Position numbers and translations under genes: made by a program. From Thalassotalea insulae (GTDB taxonomy: Bacteria > Pseudomonadota > Gammaproteobacteria > Enterobacterales > Alteromonadaceae), in NCBI RefSeq assembly GCF_030161395.1, contig NZ_BSST01000001.1, forward strand, positions 620,001 to 684,000: a stretch of DNA of 64,000 bases, given 5' to 3'. The notes under the pieces were generated by a model that was not told the origin of the DNA, made no database searches, and worked only from the letters and a program-made list of their open reading frames with translations. Positions 43,423-53,411 of this stretch are shown piece by piece. Within the stretch, counting starts at the first letter, position 1. Each line of letters opens with the position of its first letter.

Positions 43423-46257
43423 CTACCACAGTACTTGATCTATTTCGTTTAATAATAATTGTGTTAAATCATTAACATCTGAATAGCGCTCTGATTTTAC
43501 GGCTATTTCCAAATCGAGCGCCCTTCTAGACAACATACTAAAGCCAAACATTTGTGCCGCACCGGCGATACGATGCACCAGCTCTTTCAGTAAATCATAA
43601 TTATCAGCATTAAGATGAGCAACAATATCTTGCTGTTCTAATGCCAGATTAGATTTAAATTGCTGCACCAGATCAGACATATCCACTTGTTCAAGCGATT
43701 GATTAGCATCTTCTACCGAGACATCACAATGAAGATACTGAGCAATAGTATTAATAAAAGCTTTACGCTCAATCGGTTTTTTCAAATGAGCGGTAAAGCC
43801 TAATTCAATATAATGAGCCACTTCATGTGACATCGCATTCGCGGTAAGGGCTATAATTGGAACGCTACAGCCCTGCTGTCTTAAAATAGTAAAGGCTTCA
43901 ATGCCATCCATTTCCGGCATTTGAATATCTAGTAAAATAAGCTGAGGTTTATGATCAGCGTATAAATCTATCACTTCTTGACCGTTACAGGCACCAATCA
44001 CGTCTAAGCCTAGCGTTTTTAAAAAACGTGCGATCAAACGACGATTATCATCATGATCATCGGCTAATAGCACAGTACCATTGAAATAAGTTTGCTCAGC
44101 GGGTCGTTCAACTTTTGATAACACGGTTTGCGCTTTGGCTACTTGCCCTTGCTCCAGCGAATGCTCAAATGGAATGATCAGTGAAAAGGTACTGCCTTGA
44201 TTAAGCTGACTGTCTATTTCAATACGGCCATTCATTAAACGCGCTAATTGTTCAGACAGGCATAGACCAAGCCCGGAGCCACCAAAGCGCCGACTAATAC
44301 TACTATCCCCTTGAGTAAAACTTTCAAAAACTTGCTGGATTTGGGTATAACTTAAACCGATACCTGTGTCAGTCACTTTAAATATCAGTTCATTTTTCTG
44401 CACAGAGACGTTGATATTTACACTACCGCGCGGCGTAAATTTAATCGCATTCGAACATAGGTTTATCAGTACCTGTTTTACTCTGAGGCCATCAATTTCG
44501 ACGATAAAAGGCGAGCTCAAATGATGGGTGATCTTAAATTCAAGTCCTTTACTATACGCCTGTTCAGTAAACATATTAGCCAATTCAGTCAGGATCTGAT
44601 GCAAATCCTCCATCTGTAACTCGAGCTCAAGTTTATTAGCTTCAATCTTACTTAAGTCTAAAATATTATTAATTAGCTCAAGCAGATACAAACTATTCCC
44701 GTGAATAATCTCTACTTCTTTCTCAAGGTATTGCTGATCGACATCACCACTGATAATGGCCTCGGCCTGACCAATAATAGCGGTGAGTGGCGTACGTATT
44801 TCATGGCTCATATTTGCCAAAAACTGACTTTTTATGCTGTTCGCCTGTTTAAGCTGCTCAGTAAGCTTTTCTAATTCTATCGTTCTTTGTTTTACCTGTA
44901 CCGCCAGTTCAGACTTTAATCGTCGATCAACCTGTCTGCGGTAATTCAAAAACAAAATTAACAGCACTAGTATTACCGCCCCTATCGCTAGGTTTTGCTT
45001 TTGATTCGCCTGCGCGATTTCTAGCTGCTTGAGCTTTTTGCTTTGCTGCAATTGAGCAACTTGTTGCTTTAATTCTGCAGATTCAAATTTTGCTAAATAT
45101 TCATTGAGTTGATCATTAGAGAGTTTATGGTTAAGCGCAATAAATTCCTGATAGCTTTTTAACGCTGCGACTCTGTTTCCTGTTGCACTATAAACCATAG
45201 GAAGCAAGGATAAATTAGCCCTTAATTGTTGTTGGTAATCTAAAGCTTGTGCGATTTCACTGGAACGGTGTAATAACGCTAATGGTTTTTCCGTTTGCCC
45301 CTGAACAAACAATGCCTGTGCTAAACTCTGTAAACTACCTGCGGTAATAGCATTAAACTTATATTGTTCACTGATGTTAAGTGCCAATTGCGCATAATGC
45401 TGCGCTTCATCAACTTGATGAAGCTCATTATAAACTTCCGCCAAATTGTGATAGCTCGACGCTAAATGATAGTTATCTTGCGTTTGTCGATAATAGTTCA
45501 ACGCCAGTAACAAGTGCTCTATCGCCCGAGGAAAATCACCGCTATGCTTATAAGTCACACCAAGATCAGAACGCACGCTCGCTAAGCCTTCCTGATCATT
45601 AAAAAGCTTACGTTTAGCCTGTACCTGATTAAACATTTCAATCGCCAGATCATAGCGCCTAAGCCGCAAATACAGACCGGCAATATTATAACGGATGTCC
45701 ACCAAATCAACGTCAGTACCATGTTGCTTGTATATAACTTCTGCTAACTGGTAACTGTCTAAGGCTTTTAACGTTTGTCCCATCGCCGCATAAACTAGAC
45801 CGATATTATTGTATAAATTCGCCTGTTCAACCTTTTTTTCTAACGGCTGATAGCGCTGTAATGCTTGTTGGTAAGAAGTTAATGCTTTGGGAAAATTTCC
45901 CTGATAATAATGAAAAATCCCTTGCATCTTATAGGCTACAGCCGCCACGTCAGGCCAAGATTTTTCCTCGGCAATCATCAATACTGAGGATACAGTATCA
46001 AGCGCCTGGTCAAAGTTTCGTTGCCGAAAATATAACTTGGCCTGAATATTAAGAATTTCCACCTTTTCGGCGAGCGAATAGGAACCACTGCGCAGCAAAC
46101 CATCGACGGCCTGCAATGCCTGCTGAGTATCTTGTAATTGTTGTATTTCAGCCAGTTTGTCCTTAACTACATTGTCAAATGCGCAACTACTGAAACTTAT
46201 CCCAGTAACGAGCACAAATGACACAGCTAATACTAAAAGGCGACCACCACCTAGCAT
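43423..46257 (-). CDS. TPR-containing hybrid sensor histidine kinase
   Basis: This sensor has about 944 residues, starting at ATG 46257, which has GGAG 6 bases upstream; the GTG at 46263 is less likely. After a leader (about 1-25) come about ten tetratricopeptide repeats (30-390) that should lie in the periplasm. A transmembrane helix (about 420-438) follows, then a HisKA domain with H-box MSHEIRTPL (His about 485). Next come a HATPase domain, a receiver (Asp about 776, LLDIQMPEMDG) and an Hpt domain with His about 895 (VHRIAGAAQMFGF). Complete phosphorelay parts are present. The ligand and target regulator are unknown; no response regulator gene is adjacent. Confidence 0.93.
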   Translation of the reverse strand: MLGGGRLLVLAVSFVLVTGISFSSCAFDNVVKDKLAEIQQLQDTQQALQAVDGLLRSGSYSLAEKVEILNIQAKLYFRQRNFDQALDTVSSVLMIAEEKSWPDVAAVAYKMQGIFHYYQGNFPKALTSYQQALQRYQPLEKKVEQANLYNNIGLVYAAMGQTLKALDSYQLAEVIYKQHGTDVDLVDIRYNIAGLYLRLRRYDLAIEMFNQVQAKRKLFNDQEGLASVRSDLGVTYKHSGDFPRAIEHLLLALNYYRQTQDNYHLASSYHNLAEVYNELHQVDEAQHYAQLALNISEQYKFNAITAGSLQSLAQALFVQGQTEKPLALLHRSSEIAQALDYQQQLRANLSLLPMVYSATGNRVAALKSYQEFIALNHKLSNDQLNEYLAKFESAELKQQVAQLQQSKKLKQLEIAQANQKQNLAIGAVILVLLILFLNYRRQVDRRLKSELAVQVKQRTIELEKLTEQLKQANSIKSQFLANMSHEIRTPLTAIIGQAEAIISGDVDQQYLEKEVEIIHGNSLYLLELINNILDLSKIEANKLELELQMEDLHQILTELANMFTEQAYSKGLEFKITHHLSSPFIVEIDGLRVKQVLINLCSNAIKFTPRGSVNINVSVQKNELIFKVTDTGIGLSYTQIQQVFESFTQGDSSISRRFGGSGLGLCLSEQLARLMNGRIEIDSQLNQGSTFSLIIPFEHSLEQGQVAKAQTVLSKVERPAEQTYFNGTVLLADDHDDNRRLIARFLKTLGLDVIGACNGQEVIDLYADHKPQLILLDIQMPEMDGIEAFTILRQQGCSVPIIALTANAMSHEVAHYIELGFTAHLKKPIERKAFINTIAQYLHCDVSVEDANQSLEQVDMSDLVQQFKSNLALEQQDIVAHLNADNYDLLKELVHRIAGAAQMFGFSMLSRRALDLEIAVKSERYSDVNDLTQLLLNEIDQVLW

Positions 46258-46441
46258 TAACACTCCATTTTTTATTAGCGCTATATTATGGCTCTTTTAT
46301 AACATTTTTATTGATTAAATCATATATCGCCTCAGTAGGTTAGCGCGATGAAAAGTACTAAGTGTTGATTTTCATCCACAGTGGACATATTACTCGGTAT
46401 AATCCTGACAATTTTGTCATTTGCTATACCCTAAATTAATC

Positions 46442-47233
46442 ATGTATCAATCAATCAAAGAAAACCTCTATCGTTTAAAAGAGAATAAGCTGTTTGAGCT
46501 CTCTGTAGTCACAGTGATCATCATTTCGGCGCTAGAAATTGGCGCAAAAACTTTTGAGTTATCAGATCAAGCCTATTCGTTCACCTCGATACTCGATGCA
46601 TTTATCACCTTATTTTTTCTAGTCGAGATCTGTATTCGCTTTATTGCCGATAACAATAAACGTCACTTTTTTAAAAAAGGCTGGAATGTCTTTGATACCT
46701 TAGTGGTGTTGGTCAGCCTCATTCCAATTGATAACAGCGAAATGGCGCTATTAGCACGGCTGGTCAGGGTTTTTCGCGTGCTCCGTATGGTTTCAGTTGT
46801 ACCTGAGCTTAGAGTACTGATCAATTCTCTGCTTAAAGCCATGCCTCAGCTTGGCTATGTTATTTTACTAATGTTTATCATCTTTTATATCTATGCCGCT
46901 ATCGGCAGCTTCGTTTTTAAAGATATCAATCCAAAACTATGGGGAGACATTGCGATTTCCATGCTGACACTATTTCGCATTATGACCTTTGAAGACTGGA
47001 CTGATATTCAATATGAAACGATGGAAGTCTATCCATGGAGCTGGGTGTTCTATCTGACGTTTATCTTTTTTACCGCGTTTGCCTTCTTAAATATGGTGAT
47101 AGGGATAGTGGTTAATGTCATGGAAGAGGAACACGCTAGCATGAGAAAGTCGAAAGAGCCTTCGCTAACAGAATTACAACAAGAGCTGGCAGAAATAAAG
47201 GCACTGATCAAACAGCAATCCAGCCAACAATAA
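46442..47233 (+). CDS. Voltage-gated cation channel (bacterial NaV-type), acidic filter
   Basis: This is a 263-residue single-domain voltage-gated channel, starting at ATG 46442; the upstream TTG at 46421 is less likely. Six membrane segments are visible. S4 has four regularly spaced arginines (R106, R109, R112, R115). The pore helix and filter read TFEDWTD (182-188), followed by S6 and a C-terminal coiled coil (LQQELAEIKALIK). Known bacterial sodium channels have TLESW-type filters. The extra acidic residues here recall the positions altered in engineered calcium-selective variants. Which ion passes is unknown. Confidence 0.92.
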   Translation: MYQSIKENLYRLKENKLFELSVVTVIIISALEIGAKTFELSDQAYSFTSILDAFITLFFLVEICIRFIADNNKRHFFKKGWNVFDTLVVLVSLIPIDNSEMALLARLVRVFRVLRMVSVVPELRVLINSLLKAMPQLGYVILLMFIIFYIYAAIGSFVFKDINPKLWGDIAISMLTLFRIMTFEDWTDIQYETMEVYPWSWVFYLTFIFFTAFAFLNMVIGIVVNVMEEEHASMRKSKEPSLTELQQELAEIKALIKQQSSQQ

Positions 47234-47245
47234 TTTAATATAAAT

Positions 47246-47276
47246 GCCCTAGTGTCGTTGTTACACTAGGGCTTTT
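47246..47276 (+). terminator. Intrinsic terminator of the channel gene
   Basis: GCCCTAGTGT and ACACTAGGGC (47246-47255 and 47263-47272) form a 10-bp stem with a 7-base loop, followed by TTTT. It lies 12 bases after the channel stop. Confidence 0.85.
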
Positions 47277-47296
47277 GCTAAAAAGCGAGTCAGCAA

Positions 47297-47869
47297 TTAG
47301 CAAACGGCTTTGCCGTGGATCACTTCGAACAATTCACTAAATGAAGTTTTAATATTGATATCAATCGGCAAATGAAGCTTACGAGCAATATCACTGGTTG
47401 ATATCACCCCACGGATATGATGATGCTGACGATCCACCACCAGACAATGACGTAAGCCGTAACTTTTAAGTGTCGTCACCACATCATTGACACTGGAACG
47501 TTGTAATTCAGAATAATCAAAAGCATGTAACGCCTGTTTAGCTAACATCATATCCGTCACCAAAATATCCTCACGGTTAACCCCCTTTGACATTTCTGCT
47601 AACAATGACTGTTCTGATAACTCATTCGTACTGATAATACCTAAAAAATCATTATCATGTGACACCACAATTTTCATTTGCACGTGACTTTTTCTCATCA
47701 TAGTTAACGCGTCTTGCGCTAATGTGTCACCGTCAATCACTAACGGCTGATGAGCCTTAAAATCAGTAAAAATCTTATCCGCTGGTGAAGCAAGTGTGGT
47801 TTGTTCAAAGTATTCGGGAGAGACCACTTGATCAATCTGCTCTAAATTAAATAAGTGTAAATTTTTCAT
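47297..47869 (-). CDS. CBS-domain pair protein
   Basis: This 190-residue protein consists of two CBS motifs (about 35-100 and 105-175), with ALTMMRKSHVQMKIVVSHDNDFLGIISTNEL and RHCLVVDRQHHHIRGVISTSDIARKL. CBS pairs usually bind adenine nucleotides. The frame is open upstream to 47935. ATG 47869 is preceded by the strong Shine-Dalgarno GAGGTGG and starts a soluble protein. The target it regulates is unknown. Confidence 0.9.
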   Translation of the reverse strand: MKNLHLFNLEQIDQVVSPEYFEQTTLASPADKIFTDFKAHQPLVIDGDTLAQDALTMMRKSHVQMKIVVSHDNDFLGIISTNELSEQSLLAEMSKGVNREDILVTDMMLAKQALHAFDYSELQRSSVNDVVTTLKSYGLRHCLVVDRQHHHIRGVISTSDIARKLHLPIDINIKTSFSELFEVIHGKAVC

Positions 47870-48049
47870 AACCACCTCAAAACTAAAATAAAATTGGAAA
47901 ACCCTGAGCGACAATAACGCTAAGGTCGATAGCAAAAGTTTTTAGTTAACAGGCTATTAAGAGTGTCAAATCATTCTATTAACCGAAATCCGGCTTAACA
48001 GGAGATCAACCACCAGCACTCACACAAAAAGAAGAAAAGATGATAGCTG

Positions 48050-48346
48050 TTAACTAAAAACAGCAATGTTAGGTGGAGCGCGAGGATTAATTAATTGATA
48101 GGGTGAGCTTAAGGCAATAAAAGATGGTTTATTTATCAGACCAAGAGAGCAAGTCAATAATGATACAGAGTGATTGGCATAACTTACAGCAACCGGCAAA
48201 TCAAAATCAGTATCTAGCTCTTGCGGCGTATCTAGAATGAGTTGCTTAACCGTATTTAGGTCGTCATTTTCAACAAAATCATAACTCTGCTCCAATAGAG
48301 AACAGATAGAAAAAAATAATGAGACAACAAAAAATACTCTGAACAC
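48050..48346 (-). CDS. Small hypothetical secreted protein
   Basis: The product has 98 residues starting at GTG 48346; no ATG lies in frame upstream before a stop. A short hydrophobic leader (about 3-18) is followed by an acidic stretch (VENDDLNTV) and a Pro-rich end (NPRAPPNIAVF). No family is recognised. Gene status is uncertain. Confidence 0.4.
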   Translation of the reverse strand: MFRVFFVVSLFFSICSLLEQSYDFVENDDLNTVKQLILDTPQELDTDFDLPVAVSYANHSVSLLTCSLGLINKPSFIALSSPYQLINPRAPPNIAVFS

Positions 48347-48466
48347 TGCACAACTTAAATTTAGCAGACTCTATTAATAGAGATGGTGTATAAAGCGAAT
48401 AGTTTCAAGTATTTTTTATTAATTGCTGAAAAGAGCTAGTTTTGACTAACTCTTTTCAGTCATTGT

Positions 48467-49885
48467 TTAGCCATTGATTAAAAAATGCAGAGATATACTG
48501 GCAACATAACCCAAAATTATCGCCCAGCTCCACTTTAAATGGCCTAGAAAGGAGTACTTACCTTTCGTTTGTCCCATTAACGCAACCCCGGCAGCAGAGC
48601 CGACTGACAATAAACTACCACCGACGCCTGCGGTCATAGTTACCAGTAACCACTGCTGCAAGTCCATCGCAGGATTCATCTTAAGCACGGCAAATACGAC
48701 GGGGATATTATCGACAATTGCTGACAGCACACCAACAAAAATGTTGGCATAGGTCGGGCTCCAATGACTATATAGAACCTCAGAAACTAAACTTAAGTAG
48801 CCCATAAAGCCCAAACCACCAACGCACATCACCACGCCATAGAAAAACAGCAAGGTATCCCATTCCGCGCGAGCAATTTTATCAAAGATATCAAATGGCA
48901 CTATGTTACCCAAACGCTTCAATGCTTTTTCATCTTTACGCAATTGCGCCTGAGTACGTTTTTTATCGAGCGAGCGAGGTAAACTTTTTCGTAAATAAAA
49001 GCCTAAAAATTTCAGGTAGCCAAGTCCCATCATCATGCCAAGTACTGGCGGCATGTTGACAACGCTATGACAAATTACCGCTGTTGCTATCGTCAATACA
49101 AACAAGAAAACAATACGCTTTGCACCACGCTTAAGGGTAAATTCATTATCGATGATCGGCGTCGATTGTTCATTAGAGATAAATAAACTCATAATCAAGG
49201 CTGGAACAAAAAAGTTAACAAACGATGGGACAAACAGCACAAAAAATTGCTGAAATTTTACTAACCCCGCCTGCCATATCATCAATGTGGTGATATCACC
49301 AAACGGGCTAAATACCCCACCAGCATTTGACGCGACGACAATGTTAATACAGGCAATATTGATAAACTTGATATCCTTAGGCGCCACTTTTAACACAATC
49401 GCACACATTAACATTGCGGTAGTCAGATTGTTGGCAAATGATGAAATCGCAAACGCCAGTAACCCGGTAAGCCAGAACAAGCTACGTAAACTTAAGCCCT
49501 TCGCTATCATCCAGATACGTAGGCCATCAAAGACACCTCGCTCTTCCAACGCATTGATGTACGTCATGGCAACTAGCAAAAATAGTAACAACTGGGCATA
49601 TTCCAACAGGTTATGATTAAACGCATGCTCAGCTTGTGCCGGTATACCATGCTGGGTATAAACCCAGCCAATGATAAACCAGATAACACCTGCAGCGACC
49701 AATACAGGTTTAGATTTGCGAAGATGGATAAATTCTTCACCTATCACTAACAAATAAGCAATAGAAAACAATGTGATGGCAACAAAGCCTGCGACTGAGC
49801 TAGTTAAATCAATATGACCAGCAGAAGATGCCCAAACTGGGCACGAAATAAAAATGAGCAAAAATGCGCTAATGAACTTGTTCAA
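48467..49885 (-). CDS. nhaD: Na+/H+ antiporter NhaD
   Basis: NhaD exchanges cytoplasmic Na+ for H+ and is common in marine bacteria. The 472-residue membrane protein has about 12 helices and the NhaD-typical stretches FANNLTTAMLMCAIVLK, NAGGVFSPFGDITTLMIWQ and DNIPVVFAVL. The start is TTG 49885, because the leader-like MNKFISAFLLIFISCPVWA begins there and no in-frame ATG is near. It is a single gene. Confidence 0.95.
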   Translation of the reverse strand: MNKFISAFLLIFISCPVWASSAGHIDLTSSVAGFVAITLFSIAYLLVIGEEFIHLRKSKPVLVAAGVIWFIIGWVYTQHGIPAQAEHAFNHNLLEYAQLLLFLLVAMTYINALEERGVFDGLRIWMIAKGLSLRSLFWLTGLLAFAISSFANNLTTAMLMCAIVLKVAPKDIKFINIACINIVVASNAGGVFSPFGDITTLMIWQAGLVKFQQFFVLFVPSFVNFFVPALIMSLFISNEQSTPIIDNEFTLKRGAKRIVFLFVLTIATAVICHSVVNMPPVLGMMMGLGYLKFLGFYLRKSLPRSLDKKRTQAQLRKDEKALKRLGNIVPFDIFDKIARAEWDTLLFFYGVVMCVGGLGFMGYLSLVSEVLYSHWSPTYANIFVGVLSAIVDNIPVVFAVLKMNPAMDLQQWLLVTMTAGVGGSLLSVGSAAGVALMGQTKGKYSFLGHLKWSWAIILGYVASISLHFLING

Positions 49886-50044
49886 GACGGTATCTCTAAT
49901 ATGAAAATAAGAGCAAAAAATAGGGCGCTATTTTACGTCCTATTTAAGATAAAAAGAACAAACAATCAGCTCATTTATTGATTTTGATTATAATTTTCCC
50001 TTATAGATAAATACGATAGTGAAATATCACCACAATATTCGCTT

Positions 50045-50686
50045 TTAGGCCATGTCACCTACAAACGGATTACTTTGTCGCTCTTCGCCAAAGGTACTCA
50101 TAGGACCATGACCCGGAATAAAGCGAACATCATTACCAAGTGGGAATAAGTTTTCCCGAATCGATTTTATTAATGTTGCGTGATCGCCACGCGGAAAGTC
50201 AGTACGGCCGATAGAACCACGAAATAACACATCTCCAACTTGTGCTAATTTCGATTGTCGATGGAAAAATACCACATGACCTGGCGTGTGCCCCGGACAG
50301 AAATACACTTCTAATTCAATATTACCGAATGTAACAGTATCTCCTTGTACTAACCAGCGGTCCGTAGTGAAATGTTCGGCATGGGCAAAGCCAAAGCGCT
50401 GTTTTTGTTCAGGAATAAGGTCTATCCAGAATTGATCTTCTTTATGGGGTCCTTCAATCGGCACCTGATAATGAGATGATAATGCTTTTGTCGCACCAGC
50501 ATGATCTATATGTGCATGGGTGAGTAACACTTTTTCTAACGTCACTCCCTGCTGCTCAATGGCATTAATAATCAGTTCGATATCGCCACCTGGATCAACT
50601 ACCGCAGCTTTCATGGTTTCGTCACACCAGAATAAAGTACAATTTTGTTGGAATGGTGTTACCGGAATAATTTGAAACTGCAGCAT
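50045..50686 (-). CDS. MBL-fold metallo-hydrolase (YcbL/glyoxalase II-like)
   Basis: This is a metallo-beta-lactamase-fold hydrolase of 213 residues with the zinc-binding motif HAHIDH (57-62), followed by PGHTPGHVVFFH, GDVLFRGSIGRTDFPRGD and FIPGHGP. These match E. coli YcbL and type II glyoxalase-like enzymes. The substrate is probably a glutathione or other thioester; that is inferred from the family. It is cytoplasmic and a single gene. Confidence 0.92.
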   Translation of the reverse strand: MLQFQIIPVTPFQQNCTLFWCDETMKAAVVDPGGDIELIINAIEQQGVTLEKVLLTHAHIDHAGATKALSSHYQVPIEGPHKEDQFWIDLIPEQKQRFGFAHAEHFTTDRWLVQGDTVTFGNIELEVYFCPGHTPGHVVFFHRQSKLAQVGDVLFRGSIGRTDFPRGDHATLIKSIRENLFPLGNDVRFIPGHGPMSTFGEERQSNPFVGDMA

Positions 50687-50884
50687 AATCTACCTTTATT
50701 ACTTAATGAAAGAATTTGTCTTATGGCAGTCAATCGTATTGCTACTCTTTAGCCATGTCTGCAAAATTTTACATTCTTCTCTGTTCGATAAAAAGTCAAA
50801 TTAACGAAAACGCTAAAATCACTTCACTATCGAACAGTAACTCGGTAAGCTCGAGCACAAATAAAAAATATAAATAATTGTTTT

Positions 50885-52222
50885 ATGACTCAAACCAGAG
50901 ATTCTTTTCACTCCCGTATTGGCTTTGTCTTAGCGGCCGCTGGCTCAGCCATAGGATTAGGTAATATTTGGGGATTCCCAACTAACGCGGCAAATAACGG
51001 TGGTGGCGCGTTTTTATTTGTCTACTTAGTTGTGACCTTATTACTGGCACTTCCTGCATTATACGCCGAGGTTTACATAGGGAACCAAGCACAAAAAAAC
51101 CCGGTATCAGCACTTGGCGATGCATGCAAAAATTTCTCAGAACGATTAGGACGTTATGGCGGCGTTATTGGCTTATGTGGTGCGATAATGATGTTGAGTT
51201 TCTATACCATAGTTGCCGGTTGGATGCTGTCACATGCTTTGTCTGCGATTAGCCAATTAATCGGCTTAACCGATTTATCAACTTGGCTAGCAACATCAAG
51301 TACCGAAAGAAATTTGATTTTCACCCCTATTTTCATCCTATTAGGAGCCGCGATTATTCATCAAGGGGTCAATAAAGGCATTGAAAAATGGTCCACCCGC
51401 TTAATGCCCATCTTACTACTGATGTTGTTTGGTCTGATCATTTATATTTTACAACAACCAGGAGCCATAGAAGGCCTGAAAGTGTATTTGATCCCAGATT
51501 TCACTCAGATAACGAATCCAGAGTTAGTCATTTCAGCCATGGGACAAGCATTTTTCTCATTGTCTATAGGGGTTGGCGGTATGATGGTGTATGGCTCTTA
51601 CATGCAAAAAGATAAGGATCTTGGCAAACTAGTGCTATCGATCACCGCATTAGATACCGGCATCGCCTTCTTAGCAGGGCTATTAATTATACCAGCACTA
51701 TTTGTTGCACAGCATGCCGGACAGCAGGTATTTCAAGACAATCAATTAGTTGGTGAAGGACAATTAATTTTTCATATTTTACCTGAGTTATTTGCTTCAA
51801 TGGGTTCGATTGGGTTAGTCGTTGCCACAGGCTTTTTCTTACTGTTATCAATTGCTGCGTTAACTTCAACTATTTCTTCAACGGAAGTACCTGTCGCCTA
51901 TTTAGTGGAAGATAAAAACGTCTCTAGGCGCAAAGCTACTTGGTTAGTATCCGCAGTAGTATTATTCTTTTCTATGCTCTTAATTGCCTTTTTCGACGTG
52001 CTTTTTGGCGCCTTTATCCGAGTACTTACCACTATTTTACAGCCACTTAGCTGCTTATTTTACTTTATTGTTGTCGGTTGGTTATGGCACCGAGGTAATA
52101 AACTACGTGATAAGTCATTACAACACGGCAGAAAATATTTGGTGATGTGGGGCAACTATTTACGCTTTGTTTGCCCGGTATTGTTAACCGTGGTCTTTGT
52201 TAACGTAGCCATTTTAAACTAG
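50885..52222 (+). CDS. Sodium-dependent NSS family transporter
   Basis: This is a neurotransmitter:sodium symporter family protein of 445 residues. The unwound first helix is SRIGFVLAAAGSAIGLGNIWGFP, where Na+ and an amino acid bind. About 11 hydrophobic helices follow. Bacterial members take up amino acids or similar compounds; the substrate is unknown. The gene ends before a terminator at 52245. Confidence 0.94.
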   Translation: MTQTRDSFHSRIGFVLAAAGSAIGLGNIWGFPTNAANNGGGAFLFVYLVVTLLLALPALYAEVYIGNQAQKNPVSALGDACKNFSERLGRYGGVIGLCGAIMMLSFYTIVAGWMLSHALSAISQLIGLTDLSTWLATSSTERNLIFTPIFILLGAAIIHQGVNKGIEKWSTRLMPILLLMLFGLIIYILQQPGAIEGLKVYLIPDFTQITNPELVISAMGQAFFSLSIGVGGMMVYGSYMQKDKDLGKLVLSITALDTGIAFLAGLLIIPALFVAQHAGQQVFQDNQLVGEGQLIFHILPELFASMGSIGLVVATGFFLLLSIAALTSTISSTEVPVAYLVEDKNVSRRKATWLVSAVVLFFSMLLIAFFDVLFGAFIRVLTTILQPLSCLFYFIVVGWLWHRGNKLRDKSLQHGRKYLVMWGNYLRFVCPVLLTVVFVNVAILN

Positions 52223-52244
52223 CTAATAGCATTTATTCATTTAG

Positions 52245-52275
52245 GCTCAGGTAAAATCATTTGCCTGAGCTTTTA
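52245..52275 (+). terminator. Intrinsic terminator of the NSS gene
   Basis: GCTCAGG and CCTGAGC (52245-52251 and 52264-52270) form a 7-bp stem, followed by TTTTAT. It lies 22 bases after the NSS transporter stop. Confidence 0.82.
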
Positions 52276-52294
52276 TCTTTAAGCTTAAGTCATG

Positions 52295-53005
52295 CTAACC
52301 AGCACTTTCCTTACTTTGTATCACTTGTGCAACATGCTCTGCCCAAACTTTATAAGCTTGCTGCCCCGGATGAAAACCATCAGCTGCAATAAAGCGTTTA
52401 TCTATAATTACGGGGGTTTGCACGAACGTGCACCCGATTTCTGTTAATGCCACCGCCCGCATTATCTGGTTAAACTGACGCGCCCTAAGCCCTAACCACC
52501 AGCGTAGCGGTTGTGGCAATGCCGGAAATAAATGCATCGGCGGCACACTGGAATAATAAATATGCTTTGCTGAAAACTTAGTTCGCAGCAGCTCAGCGAT
52601 TACAGTTAAATTTTTCGTCCAAAGACGAGCACTTACCAGCTTGGTCACATCATTAACCCCGATAGAAATAACTACAACATCAACAGGGATTGCCGGCACC
52701 TTAGCTAGTTTACTCAATAATTGCGCCGATGAATCACCGGAATTAGCCAATAATTGCCAGGAAACGGAGCAACTACTCACTAATGCATCAAGCAGACGCC
52801 CACAAAGTGCATCTTGCTGGTGGTCAACACCAACTCCAGCAGCAGCTGAGTCTCCCACAATCAACAAAGAAAGTTTATCGCCATTACCTGACTCTCCCCC
52901 TCTTTCTCCTTGAGGCTCAGGCAATAGCGGTGTTTTCTTCCGAACAATTTTACCCTGAACATACAAAACAGGGCCAAGTAAGATTAGTGCGATGTGATAA
53001 AGCAT
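52295..53005 (-). CDS. SGNH/GDSL-family hydrolase
   Basis: The protein has 236 residues, starting at ATG 53005, which has GAGGGGA 4-10 bases upstream. The open frame continues to 53233, but that part belongs to a gene relic. An N-terminal transmembrane anchor (about 2-17) is followed by the block-I LLIVGDSAAAGVGV. VISIGVNDV is block III and ADGFHPG block V, giving the Ser-Asp-His set. It may be an esterase or lipase of the cell envelope. The substrate is unknown. Confidence 0.9.
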   Translation of the reverse strand: MLYHIALILLGPVLYVQGKIVRKKTPLLPEPQGERGGESGNGDKLSLLIVGDSAAAGVGVDHQQDALCGRLLDALVSSCSVSWQLLANSGDSSAQLLSKLAKVPAIPVDVVVISIGVNDVTKLVSARLWTKNLTVIAELLRTKFSAKHIYYSSVPPMHLFPALPQPLRWWLGLRARQFNQIMRAVALTEIGCTFVQTPVIIDKRFIAADGFHPGQQAYKVWAEHVAQVIQSKESAG

Positions 53006-53024
53006 ACTTCCCCTCACTTCACCT

Positions 53025-53309
53025 ATAAAAATATAAATGACTGGTCCTGAAATTAAATATGCACGCCAATCACAAGTCATTGGTGCAAATACTTCATTGA
53101 TAACTTGTGTCTTTTTATGCTTTTCATCTAGCTGGTAATGCTTACTTGTATTTGCTATATCACGCCAAACTTTATGCACTATTCCCGACTTAATTAATCC
53201 ATTCAACATATAAATGATGAGCAGTAATAGCAAAATTAAAGGCTATATAAGCATTAGACCAATCTTTTTCCAGTTGTTTGTATTCCCACTTAAGTTTACA
53301 AAGTAAGTC
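53025..53309 (-). pseudogene. Relic of an unrecognised gene, frameshifted
   Basis: Two adjacent frames read as parts of one protein. The first, from about 53309, gives KDWSNAYIAFNFAITAHHLY before a stop. The second, shifted near 53217-53235, gives KVWRDIANTSKHYQLDEKHK and ISGPVIYIF. No start codon exists upstream of the first part because an in-frame TAA precedes it. The right end is lost and the left end runs into the SGNH hydrolase ribosome site. A truncated, frameshifted relic explains this better than chance. The family is unknown. Confidence 0.55.
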
Positions 53310-53411
53310 TTAACACGAATTTAATAATAACCGAGGTGTTTTCTTTATATTGCTTCCTGCCAATTAATAAACTCCTATCTAATGTTTACTCTTTATAAGA
53401 ATTATTAAAAT
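53310..53411. other. Intergenic stretch between two gene relics
   Basis: I find no gene, repeat or clear promoter here. The whole 53006-53586 interval holds only the two relics described separately and AT-rich sequence. Confidence 0.5.

Noticed and set aside
53006..53233. N-terminal extension of the SGNH hydrolase
   Set aside because: A strong ribosome site precedes ATG 53005 and the extension is part of a frameshifted relic.
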